A stretch of 27,761 nucleotides of DNA from Bacillota bacterium. Lineage in GTDB: Bacteria; Bacillota; Clostridia; Lachnospirales; Cellulosilyticaceae. Positions within the stretch are counted from its first letter, which is position 1. Each line of letters opens with the position of its first letter. Positions 8,717 through 16,253 of the stretch are shown here, piece after piece. The DNA is taken from positions 1 through 27,761 of the forward strand of contig JAEYNQ010000089.1 of the NCBI GenBank assembly GCA_023412455.1, in the 5' to 3' direction. A model generated the notes under the pieces. The model ran no database searches. It worked only from the letters and a program-made list of their open reading frames with translations, and had not been told where the DNA came from. A program made the position numbers and the translations under genes.

Positions 8717-10513
8717 GTGTCTTTTAGAAAAAGATTTAACATACAAATACAATTTTTCTTGACTTATTTGTGTATTTCCATCATGGTGATAGGGCTTTTC
8801 TCCTCTTTCTTTTATCATTACATATCTGACATTCTTATTGAACGAGAGACGGCCTCTTTTCATACGATTGCCTCTAGCTTTATGACTCAGACAGATAATG
8901 AACTGCGTACAATGGACAAAGTGTCCATTAATATTAGCTATAGTAATCTAGTAAAGGAGGCCATTAATGATTACTTTAACTTTGCAGCTCCTACTCACAA
9001 TGATTTTTCTTCTCTCATAGGACTCTTTGTAGCCATTAATGGGGCTGATTATGAAGTCTTTCATATCAACCTTTATGATATGCAAGGTAAAACCATTCGT
9101 GTAGGGACAAGTGCAACAAAGAGCTCTGTCAACCTTAAGGAATTAGATTGGGTAACAGAAGCTGATGTGCTAAAAGGTCATAAACTACTTAGCAAGCCCT
9201 ATAGTACCCATTCCATGTCCCGCACCTCTAAAAATAACCCTTATTTTATTTCTCTATACCGTACCTATTATAATAAGTATAGGCAACAGGTGGGGTACAT
9301 AGAGACTATTCAAAAATGCAAAACCATTTTCAGTTCCATTATCTCTTACAGCAAAAAAAATAAGGATACCCTCTCCGTCTATGTTTTTGACGCTGATGGT
9401 GCCCTCATTTATCCTTTTGAGCCTCTTCCTTCAAATAACAAATCTCTTTATGACCATTACTATAACATTACCCAGAATAGCAACTCTCTCTCTACCTATA
9501 AAAATCCTCTCTCTTCAAAAAATGAACTTGTCACCTATGAAACCTCTAATTACAGTAATTGGACCTATGTCTGTGTACAGCCTGAAGAAATCATTTTGGC
9601 TCCTGTTAAGAGTTTTACAAAACTCCTTCTAGGTGTCATAGTGATTGTCCTTCTATTGATTATCTTTTTGTCCTATTACATGAGCAAAAGTCTTACACGA
9701 CCTATTAATCAGTTAGTAGCTACTATTCAACAAACTAAGTTAGATACCTTAGGTCATGTGGAAAAAAATACGTTTCAAACCCCCTTTAATGAGTTGGATC
9801 TCCTAAACGAGGCTTTTCACAGTATGCGTGCTGACCTTAAAACTTCTATGGATGAACTCATTGAGACGCGCCAGCAAGAACTAAAATCGCGCACTCGGGC
9901 TTTACAGTCTCAAATAAATCCTCATTTTTACTATAATTCCCTCTCTAGCATTATGATTTTAGCTGAAAATCACCAATGTGAGGATGTTGTTACGCTCTGT
10001 AAAAATCTCAGTCATATTATGCGCTACATCACCAAAGGTAATGCTGCCTATGTCCCTATTAGCGAGGAACTCGATTATGTGAGTAAATATCTTTATTGCA
10101 TGAAGGTGCGCTACCAATCCAGCCTCAATTATACTCTCACAATTGCTCCAGAACTCCTTAACCTTTATGTGCCTAAACTCATTATTCAACCTTTAGTTGA
10201 AAATGCCATAAAATACGGTATGAATGACATCCCCTTGTGGCAAATTGATATAACTAGTAAGGTAACAGATACCTATTGGACCATCTCTGTAGCAGATTCT
10301 GGTCCTGGCTTTTCCAATGAAGCCCTAAATCTTATAAATAAACGGATCGAGGAAGCAAATACTCATCTTGGGATGCCTGACCTTGAAATCGATGGTATGG
10401 GACTTCTTAACGTCTATTCTCGATGGAAATTATACTGCAAAACAGATTTTATCTTTACTTATACCAACAAAGAAAGTGGTGGTAGCCTTGTCACTATAGG
10501 TAGATACTTTTAA
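8717..10513 (+). CDS. YesM-type sensor histidine kinase
   Basis: 598-aa membrane sensor kinase. Transmembrane helix 1 is at about 12-34, an extracellular sensing region (probably Cache-like) at 35-300, and helix 2 at about 303-322. A HAMP segment follows. The His_kinase region has 'SQINPHFYYNSL' with phospho-acceptor His403. The ATPase domain has N-box 'ENAIKYG' (495-501), 'ADSGPGF' (526-532) and 'GMGLLNVYSRW'. This is the layout of the LytS/YesM family, which usually controls a neighbouring sugar importer. Translation starts at GTG (8717), six bases after AAAGGCGG; there is no in-frame ATG near. The partner is the response regulator at 10652. The sensed ligand is probably the importer's sugar or a sugar-loaded binding protein. 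Confidence 0.93.
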   Translation: MSFRKRFNIQIQFFLTYLCISIMVIGLFSSFFYHYISDILIERETASFHTIASSFMTQTDNELRTMDKVSINISYSNLVKEAINDYFNFAAPTHNDFSSLIGLFVAINGADYEVFHINLYDMQGKTIRVGTSATKSSVNLKELDWVTEADVLKGHKLLSKPYSTHSMSRTSKNNPYFISLYRTYYNKYRQQVGYIETIQKCKTIFSSIISYSKKNKDTLSVYVFDADGALIYPFEPLPSNNKSLYDHYYNITQNSNSLSTYKNPLSSKNELVTYETSNYSNWTYVCVQPEEIILAPVKSFTKLLLGVIVIVLLLIIFLSYYMSKSLTRPINQLVATIQQTKLDTLGHVEKNTFQTPFNELDLLNEAFHSMRADLKTSMDELIETRQQELKSRTRALQSQINPHFYYNSLSSIMILAENHQCEDVVTLCKNLSHIMRYITKGNAAYVPISEELDYVSKYLYCMKVRYQSSLNYTLTIAPELLNLYVPKLIIQPLVENAIKYGMNDIPLWQIDITSKVTDTYWTISVADSGPGFSNEALNLINKRIEEANTHLGMPDLEIDGMGLLNVYSRWKLYCKTDFIFTYTNKESGGSLVTIGRYF

Positions 10514-10613
10514 GCTAAAGAACTCTTCTTAAAAACACTCATCTATAGGATAAGTATAAGCGCTAAATACCCTTCCTTAAGGCTTACATTTTCCAAGCAT
10601 ACTTACTAAGTCG

Positions 10614-10619
10614 TATAAT
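10614..10619 (+). promoter_or_regulatory. Possible -10 box of the response-regulator gene
   Basis: A perfect TATAAT lies 33 bp before the ATG at 10652 in the 138-bp gap after the kinase gene. No clear -35 box matches it (TTCCAA at 17 bp). The gap is wide for a simple two-gene operon, so a second start of transcription is possible. Confidence 0.3.
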
Positions 10620-10651
10620 AAATAATAAGAGACAAAAGAAGGAGATCAATC

Positions 10652-11419
10652 ATGAGTAAATCCACTTATTCGGTTATCGTTGCAGAAGATGAAGAACTTT
10701 TATTAACGAATCTTGTTCATAAAATTCAAAATACCCAATTGGGTTTTGAAATACTGGGCACTGCTCAAACAGGAAAACAGGCTCTCGAGCTAGTCAAGCA
10801 GTATTCTCCTGATTTAGTTATTACGGATATAAAAATGCCTATTATGGATGGGATTGAACTCTTGGATGCCATTCATCTTACCTTTCCTACTATTCGTTTT
10901 ATCATTATCAGTGGTTTTTCTGATTTTGATTATGCCAAGCAAGCCATTCGATTGAAAGTCAATGATTACCTTCTAAAGCCTATTGATAGTGATCAACTCT
11001 ATACCTCTTTGTTAAAGGTGAAAACAGACCTTGACATAGAAAAGGCTTCCTATGAAACGGTTTTTAACTTGAACGAACTTTCTACAAGTAAAGAGTACAT
11101 TGCTGAAATATTAAAAGAATATATTGTACATCATTACACCACTGAAATTAATCTCAATCTTATTGCCAGTAGTATGAACTATAGTTCTAGCTATTTAACT
11201 AAACTTTTTGCCCAGTACTATCATTGTACTCCCTCTAAATATATTACGACCCTCAGACTTCAGAAGGCACAACACCTACTTCTCCACCACCCTGAGCTTT
11301 CTATTCGTCAAATCGGGGAATTAATTGGCTATCAAGATCAAGGGTATTTTAGTCGTATCTTCAAAAAGCAATACAGTGTAAGTCCTTTTGATTACCGTGA
11401 ACGCAATATAAGTACTTAA
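10652..11419 (+). CDS. YesN-type response regulator with AraC DNA-binding domain
   Basis: 255 aa. The receiver domain (about 6-125) has the acidic pair Glu12/Asp13, phospho-acceptor Asp59 in 'DLVITDIKMP', and Lys109 in 'YLLKPID'. The AraC-type double helix-turn-helix (about 155-252) contains 'LIASSMNYSSSYLTKLFAQYY' and 'IGELIGYQDQGYFSRIFKK'. It lacks the long linker domain of many YesN proteins and is short for the group. The ATG has an AGAAGGAGA site. It is the cognate partner of the kinase at 8717. I infer that it binds the 39-bp element before the importer operon, the URO-D gene and the GH31 gene. Confidence 0.93.
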   Translation: MSKSTYSVIVAEDEELLLTNLVHKIQNTQLGFEILGTAQTGKQALELVKQYSPDLVITDIKMPIMDGIELLDAIHLTFPTIRFIIISGFSDFDYAKQAIRLKVNDYLLKPIDSDQLYTSLLKVKTDLDIEKASYETVFNLNELSTSKEYIAEILKEYIVHHYTTEINLNLIASSMNYSSSYLTKLFAQYYHCTPSKYITTLRLQKAQHLLLHHPELSIRQIGELIGYQDQGYFSRIFKKQYSVSPFDYRERNIST

Positions 11420-11426
11420 AATGTAA

Positions 11427-11472
11427 GAGACTGTCCCCAACTCCTCTGAATGATTTGTTGTAGGACAGTCTC
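11427..11472. terminator. Bidirectional terminator between convergent genes
   Basis: GAGACTGTCC (11427-11436) and GGACAGTCTC (11463-11472) form a perfect 10-bp stem with a 26-nt loop. It lies between the response-regulator stop and the stop of the convergent GH31 gene. T-rich sequence follows on the plus strand. The long loop is unusual. Confidence 0.6.
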
Positions 11473-11491
11473 CTATTTATTTATATCCTAT

Positions 11492-13930
11492 TTATTTGAA
11501 CGCTATAACTACAGGTTTTCCTTCATAAGCGACAAGTACTTCTTTCTCTCCCACCTTTACTTTAAATTGCCTCTTTTCTTCCATTCCCTCATATTGGCCT
11601 TGTCTTTCACCTAAAGAAAAGCTTCTTTCTTTCTCCCTCCAATACATGGGGATAAGGGTATAATTTCCTTTTTCAAAGTTGTAGTTATCCCCTTCATCTT
11701 CATATAAGACAAACTTTCCATCTTGCCCACTATATACAGTTATTGTCATAGGCTCAGCTACTTTTTGAGTAGCATATTGAAGGCCTTCTACTGTTGGGAT
11801 CATGGCTCCTGCTTTAATGAAAAGGGGTATTTTTTCCAATGGTGCTTCCACCTCATACCATCTCCCCCCCTCTCGCACTTCACCTGTCCAATAATCGTAC
11901 CAACTGGTTCCTTGTGGTAAATAACAACGTCTCATTTTCTCCTTAACTATGGGTTTATTTCCTGCTTCATAATACATTGGCTCAGTAATAGGACAAACCA
12001 GAATAGAAGGGCCAAACATAAATTCATCATCAATCTTTTGTGCCACCTCATCTTCTAAAAAGTCAAATAATAAGCTTCTTAAAAATGTACCATGCTCAAG
12101 ATAAACTTGCCCTGCAAGGGAATAAATATAAGGCATTAAGTGATACCGTAATTTTATAAATTTTTCAATGGTATCATAATAAATATCACCCTTTTCTCCA
12201 AATTGCCAAATCTCACGGGGTGTATCCGTACCATGGGACCTAAACATAGGTAAGAACGTACCATATTGGAGCCATCTTACATAAAGCTCTTTATAGGCAT
12301 TATCCTCTCCCCCTTCATTATAATCACCATGCCAGAACCAAAGGGGATTAGGATTCGTATGGCAGCCACAACCTCTTTTTTGCCAAGCAGAACCTACTAC
12401 AAAGAAGCCACCTATATCCAGTGTCCAATAAGGCATCCCACTTAAGGCAAAGTTAAGTCCTTCCCTAATTTGCTTGTTAAAAGCTTCCCAGGTAGCTACT
12501 ATATCCCCAGACCATAATACCGTGCCATACTGTTGACTAGAGGCATAACCCGAACGGGTCAAATTAACCACTCTTTTTTTGTCTGTGGTTTTTCTTTGAT
12601 TTTCATAAATTCCTTTGGCATGCTGTAAGGCAAAGGCATTAGCTTTTGTGGCATCTATATAATGTTTATGCTCTTCACCTACTATCCAGTAGCGTTCCCA
12701 GGGTTCTCTTTTAACAGCTCCCCCCCAGTCTGGTCCACTAAAAGGTTCAGTGGAATCACACCACCAAGCATCAAAACCGGATTGAAATAATTCTTCATTG
12801 GCTTGTTTCCAATACATTTTTCTTGCTTCTTCATTGAATGCATCATATGTGGAATAGTCATTTAAGAGATAACCTGCCTTAAAAAACTCAGTATGATTTT
12901 CTCCTCCTGCATTCATATTAGGCCATACAGAAATCATAGCATGGACATGTTCATCATGAAGTGTATGAAGTGTTTCCTTTAAGTTAGGATAACGAGCCGT
13001 GTCTACTCTCTTTTCTCCCCAATAGCCACTTTTCCATGTATTCCAATCCTGCACAATACAATCTATCGGGACTTGACGTGCTCTATATTCCTTGACAACT
13101 TGTACCAATTCCTCGCCTGTATGATAAGCTTCTTTGGATTGAATATAACCAAAAGCCCATTTAGGAAGTAAATGGGCTCTTCCCGTTAAATAGCGATAGC
13201 CTTCAATCACTTCATCTAGTCCACGACCACCTATAAAATAATAATCCATTTCTTCAATGGCATCCATAAATAGATAAGAGCCATGACAATCATCATTAAA
13301 GGTCATGAGAGAACAACAATCCAGTAAAATCCCATAGCACCTTGAAGATACAAAGAAGGGGATAGGAATACGCATATTATGTTGATAAAGGTATTGATTA
13401 TGTCCACGGTAATTATAAATGCCTTCTTCTCCCTGTCCTAATCCAAAAATCCCTTCATCCTCTTGCCATTTAAAAGAGAGCTTTCCTCTAAAAGCCTTAC
13501 GATCGACTACAGGGGCCAAATTACGAATAAAATTTCGTTCACCATCTACCGTCTTAACCCGATGGATAATAGGCTCTTCACCACCTGTTGTATAGTGAAT
13601 AATGTCGGTATCAGCTAGGCTTTTCTCACCTTCCTGTAAGTAAAGCTTTGAGGTTCCTTGTTCATACCAAGTAAAGCGTCCATCTTCCTTGTTAATCTGA
13701 AGCTTTATACCCTTTGTCTCAATCCAAATAGCCTCGTCTGTTTCATTTATACTGTAAGCAACTTCTTGAGGTTCCTGTTGGCTAATAATAAGTGAGGTAT
13801 CGTTGAAATCCTCTCTTTTTGTATAGATACATCTAAAAATATCCTCTCTTTTTATTTCAATACGCATCTTACCTTGCTGCAATATGAAGTCTATCTTTTG
13901 TCCCTTACAACTGTATTTTATACTATTCAT
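11492..13930 (-). CDS. GH31 alpha-glycosidase (alpha-xylosidase/alpha-glucosidase)
   Basis: 812 aa without a signal peptide, so it should act in the cytoplasm on imported oligosaccharides. N-terminal beta-sandwich is at about 1-250, the catalytic barrel at 255-620, then C-terminal beta domains. The nucleophile is Asp392 in 'FDAWWCDSTEPF' and the likely acid/base is Asp476 in 'LWSGDIVATW'. 'WTLDIGGF' (502-509) and 'RSHGTDTPREIW' are further GH31 signatures. About 35 residues with a Cys-x-Cys pair (521-523) are inserted after 'DIGGFF'. 'WWxDxTEP' is shared by many alpha-xylosidase-like members; alpha-glucosidase or alpha-galactosidase activity cannot be excluded. The ATG has a GGGGAGG site. Upstream lies operator copy 3 with a -10 box, so it can be switched on with the importer as well as by readthrough from the oxidoreductase gene. 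Confidence 0.92.
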   Translation of the reverse strand: MNSIKYSCKGQKIDFILQQGKMRIEIKREDIFRCIYTKREDFNDTSLIISQQEPQEVAYSINETDEAIWIETKGIKLQINKEDGRFTWYEQGTSKLYLQEGEKSLADTDIIHYTTGGEEPIIHRVKTVDGERNFIRNLAPVVDRKAFRGKLSFKWQEDEGIFGLGQGEEGIYNYRGHNQYLYQHNMRIPIPFFVSSRCYGILLDCCSLMTFNDDCHGSYLFMDAIEEMDYYFIGGRGLDEVIEGYRYLTGRAHLLPKWAFGYIQSKEAYHTGEELVQVVKEYRARQVPIDCIVQDWNTWKSGYWGEKRVDTARYPNLKETLHTLHDEHVHAMISVWPNMNAGGENHTEFFKAGYLLNDYSTYDAFNEEARKMYWKQANEELFQSGFDAWWCDSTEPFSGPDWGGAVKREPWERYWIVGEEHKHYIDATKANAFALQHAKGIYENQRKTTDKKRVVNLTRSGYASSQQYGTVLWSGDIVATWEAFNKQIREGLNFALSGMPYWTLDIGGFFVVGSAWQKRGCGCHTNPNPLWFWHGDYNEGGEDNAYKELYVRWLQYGTFLPMFRSHGTDTPREIWQFGEKGDIYYDTIEKFIKLRYHLMPYIYSLAGQVYLEHGTFLRSLLFDFLEDEVAQKIDDEFMFGPSILVCPITEPMYYEAGNKPIVKEKMRRCYLPQGTSWYDYWTGEVREGGRWYEVEAPLEKIPLFIKAGAMIPTVEGLQYATQKVAEPMTITVYSGQDGKFVLYEDEGDNYNFEKGNYTLIPMYWREKERSFSLGERQGQYEGMEEKRQFKVKVGEKEVLVAYEGKPVVIAFK

Positions 13931-13952
13931 CTCAAACCTCCCCTTTTATTGC

Positions 13953-14017
13953 ATAGTAGCATCTTTGGAGACCGAATGTCTATAGCCTATCTTTCTCTCA
14001 TTTTGTACTTATTTTAC
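13953..14017 (-). promoter_or_regulatory. Operator copy 3 and -10 box of the GH31 gene
   Basis: The minus strand at 14017-13979 begins GTAAAATAAGTACAAA, matching 15 of the first 16 bases of the importer-operon operator. The second half is weaker, but ATAG is kept at the same position (25 of 39 overall). TACTAT (13953-13958) follows after 20 bp, the same distance as at the URO-D gene. The element overlaps the last codons of the oxidoreductase gene. Confidence 0.5.
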
Positions 14018-15154
14018 TTCCTCTAGACCATACTCCTCTAGAAGTGTTCTAACCTTTATAGGCCTACCTGTCTTTAAAGACCGATGCATAGCTTCCATAA
14101 TAGCAATTGTATAAATACCTTCTTTTAAATCCGGCTTGGGGATTCTATGGGCTGCAAGCTCCTTTGCAAAATAATCCATATAATTTTGATATTCCCCTGC
14201 ATGATGGGTTTCTCCTTCAAACCTAAAATAGTACTTATGTTTCTCCTCAAAAGTATAGATTTTGTCATCATAAAAATCCTCTACCTTAGCGTCTAAGGCA
14301 TAAGAAGGTTGATCCTGTGGCACCTGCTCTTTAAGCACTTTCTCATAATATCTTAAGCGATTATAGCCCCCTCTGGATATACCTCTTGTCCCTCTCAGGG
14401 TACACGCAATAGGAAATTCTACATCGCTATTGAAACTAGGTGTTCCATAGGCGCCTTCTATAGTAGCATAAGAGCCACTGGCATCCTTTGCTAGAAAAGT
14501 CAATGTATCCTCTACATTTAGGCCCAAGGCCGTTGTGTTAGGACTTACCACACCATACCCAAATACTTCCTCAATATGGGGTAAATACCAGGCTGCTAAA
14601 TCTACTGCATGAATCATAAAGTTGTACATCCAAGAAAAACCTGCCTCCTTGCTCCAAGTCCTCTCCAAAAACCATCTTGAATCACTCTTATAGTGAGACT
14701 CCACACTAACAAGCTCCCCCATTTTACCCCTTTCAAAAGCCTCTCGCTGTTTTATAATGGGTTCAAAGAATCGGGTACTTTGACCGATAAAAACCCTCTT
14801 TCCTGTTTGTTCCTGACATTCTAAAAGCTCTTTTGCTCCTTCCAATCCAATAAGAACAGGCTTTGTGCAAATGACATGCTTGCCATGTAAAAGGGCTGCT
14901 TGGATATGCTCAGCATGAAAGGCATCTGGTGTATAAATTCCTATAATATCTATCCCTTCATCTTCTAATAAGTCCTTATACTTCGTGGTATAACCACCCT
15001 CTAATCCAAATTCTGCTATGCGCTTTTTACAAAGCTCTTCATTGAGATCACAAATCTTACCTAGCTCATAATATTCACTTTGCAATGCAGCAGAAATAAT
15101 ACTTCTTCCTTCGCCTAAACCCAGTACACCTAATACCCATTTACCATTTTTCAT
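14009..15154 (-). CDS. Gfo/Idh/MocA family oxidoreductase
   Basis: 381-aa NAD(P)-dependent sugar or cyclitol dehydrogenase, cytoplasmic. The Rossmann domain has 'GVLGLGEGRS' (about 9-18). The catalytic Lys is in 'CTKPV' (Lys98), in the place of the usual EKP. The C-terminal domain has His182 and Asp185 in 'IHAVDLAAWYL', matching the HxxxD region of the family. The ATG at 15154 lies seven bases after GGAGG. The gene is 78 bp upstream of GH31 and downstream of an AraC gene, so it probably acts on the sugar released by GH31, for instance by oxidation, epimerisation or beta-elimination as other members do. An unusual hairpin covers its ribosome binding site, and a 21-bp-spaced repeat lies upstream. 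Confidence 0.88.
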   Translation of the reverse strand: MKNGKWVLGVLGLGEGRSIISAALQSEYYELGKICDLNEELCKKRIAEFGLEGGYTTKYKDLLEDEGIDIIGIYTPDAFHAEHIQAALLHGKHVICTKPVLIGLEGAKELLECQEQTGKRVFIGQSTRFFEPIIKQREAFERGKMGELVSVESHYKSDSRWFLERTWSKEAGFSWMYNFMIHAVDLAAWYLPHIEEVFGYGVVSPNTTALGLNVEDTLTFLAKDASGSYATIEGAYGTPSFNSDVEFPIACTLRGTRGISRGGYNRLRYYEKVLKEQVPQDQPSYALDAKVEDFYDDKIYTFEEKHKYYFRFEGETHHAGEYQNYMDYFAKELAAHRIPKPDLKEGIYTIAIMEAMHRSLKTGRPIKVRTLLEEYGLEEVK

Positions 15155-15163
15155 AAAAAAACC

Positions 15164-15216
15164 TCCTTACCCATAGGGTTTATGTATGCCTTCATCATAA
15201 GCCCTATGGGTAAGGA
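15164..15216 (-). promoter_or_regulatory. 15-bp inverted repeat covering the oxidoreductase ribosome binding site
   Basis: TCCTTACCCATAGGG (15164-15178) and CCCTATGGGTAAGGA (15202-15216) are perfectly complementary over 15 bp with a 23-nt loop. On the minus strand the 3' arm includes AAGGA of the AAGGAGG site of the gene starting at 15154. GG and seven Ts follow, just before the ATG. It could terminate readthrough from the AraC gene and also hide the ribosome binding site. Confidence 0.7.
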
Positions 15217-15257
15217 AATTCGTCTGCTTTTTTATGTTCTTTGTCTGCTTTTTTAGG
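15194..15257 (-). promoter_or_regulatory. 21-bp-spaced direct repeat and -10 box before the oxidoreductase gene
   Basis: GTCTGCTTTTTTA occurs at 15222-15234 and again at 15243-15255, period 21 bp. On the minus strand the half-sites contain AAAAAAGCAGAC. TATGAT (15194-15199) follows with about the same offset as in the three 39-bp operators. The regulator could be the AraC protein encoded next door (15311-16165) or the YesN-type regulator, because AAAAG occupies equivalent positions. Confidence 0.6.
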
Positions 15258-15310
15258 AGGTACTCTCTCATGATTCCAGGTAATCTTTGTATGTTATAGC
15301 CCAAAGACTT

Positions 15311-16165
15311 TTATGTCTCTTTTGGGGTGTGTCCTTTATACTTCTTATAAAGGTGGTAGAAGTTGGCCATATTGGAAAAGCCACAGCTATTGGCTACCTC
15401 TAAGCTACTCATTGTGGTGGTGCTAAGAAGCTCTTCTGCCCTTTTTAAGCGCATCGCAATGACATATTCTTTAAAACTTTGCCCTGTTACCTTTTTAAAA
15501 TAGCTTGAAAAATAACTAGGACTCATACAAGCGACCTGAGCTACTGCCTCTAAAGTTATTTTTTGCGTATAGTTCTCTTTCATATAGCCAAAGGCTTCTT
15601 CTAACCTTCGCATTTCCTTTCCTTGCTTGGAAAGAAGTTCTCGGGCTTCTCCTTCTACTTCATAATGACGAATCAATAGGGTTAAAATACGGAGGATCTC
15701 TACTTTAATCATTAACCGAAAACCTAAAGCTTTATTCTGATTTTCCTCGTAAATATTTTTTAAAACAGTAGCAATAGAAGTGGTGTGTTGCTCTTCCTTA
15801 ACCACTTTATTTTTAAAGTAGCTTCCTCTTTCTTTAAAAGGAATGAGATAGTCTTCGTCAAATAAATTGGTTTTATCCGCTATAAACTCTGGAGAAAAAA
15901 CCAACACTAATAAAACCATCTTTTCATCTCGTGTTCGCCACCCATGAGGCTCTGTCTGATTAAAGATAATGACATCTCCTGCTTCCATTTCATAGGTCTT
16001 ACCATTGACATAGTAACAGCCTTTTCCTTCTTCCACATAGGTTATTTCAAGAAAGCTATGCCAATGATAAGATTCTGGTGTATTATCCTCTCTCTTTGCT
16101 ATAAAGTAGCCTATATCAAAAGGGTAGGCTTTAGGTAGCTCCCTCTCATCCTTTTCTATATACAT
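15311..16165 (-). CDS. AraC-family regulator with N-terminal cupin domain
   Basis: 284 aa. An N-terminal cupin (about 15-120; 'YHWHSFLEITYVEEG', 'AGDVIIFNQTEPHGW') is the kind that binds a sugar effector. A linker follows, then an AraC double helix-turn-helix (about 185-283) with 'LEAVAQVACMSPSYFSSYFKK' split over helices and 'VANSCGFSNMANFYHLYKK'. The protein ends almost directly after 'GHTPKET', a few residues short of many relatives. The ATG at 16165 follows AGGTGG/TAGGA. It lies inside the corrinoid/glycosidase gene row, between the activator gene and the oxidoreductase gene. A likely target is the 21-bp-spaced repeat just downstream of its own stop codon. Confidence 0.9.
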   Translation of the reverse strand: MYIEKDERELPKAYPFDIGYFIAKREDNTPESYHWHSFLEITYVEEGKGCYYVNGKTYEMEAGDVIIFNQTEPHGWRTRDEKMVLLVLVFSPEFIADKTNLFDEDYLIPFKERGSYFKNKVVKEEQHTTSIATVLKNIYEENQNKALGFRLMIKVEILRILTLLIRHYEVEGEARELLSKQGKEMRRLEEAFGYMKENYTQKITLEAVAQVACMSPSYFSSYFKKVTGQSFKEYVIAMRLKRAEELLSTTTMSSLEVANSCGFSNMANFYHLYKKYKGHTPKET

Positions 16166-16253
16166 ATTTCCTAACCACCTGTTTTCTTCACTCTGCTTAT
16201 TCTCTATTCCTTTTAACCGTTATCTTTCCTACTACTCCTGCTTCTAAAGTGTT

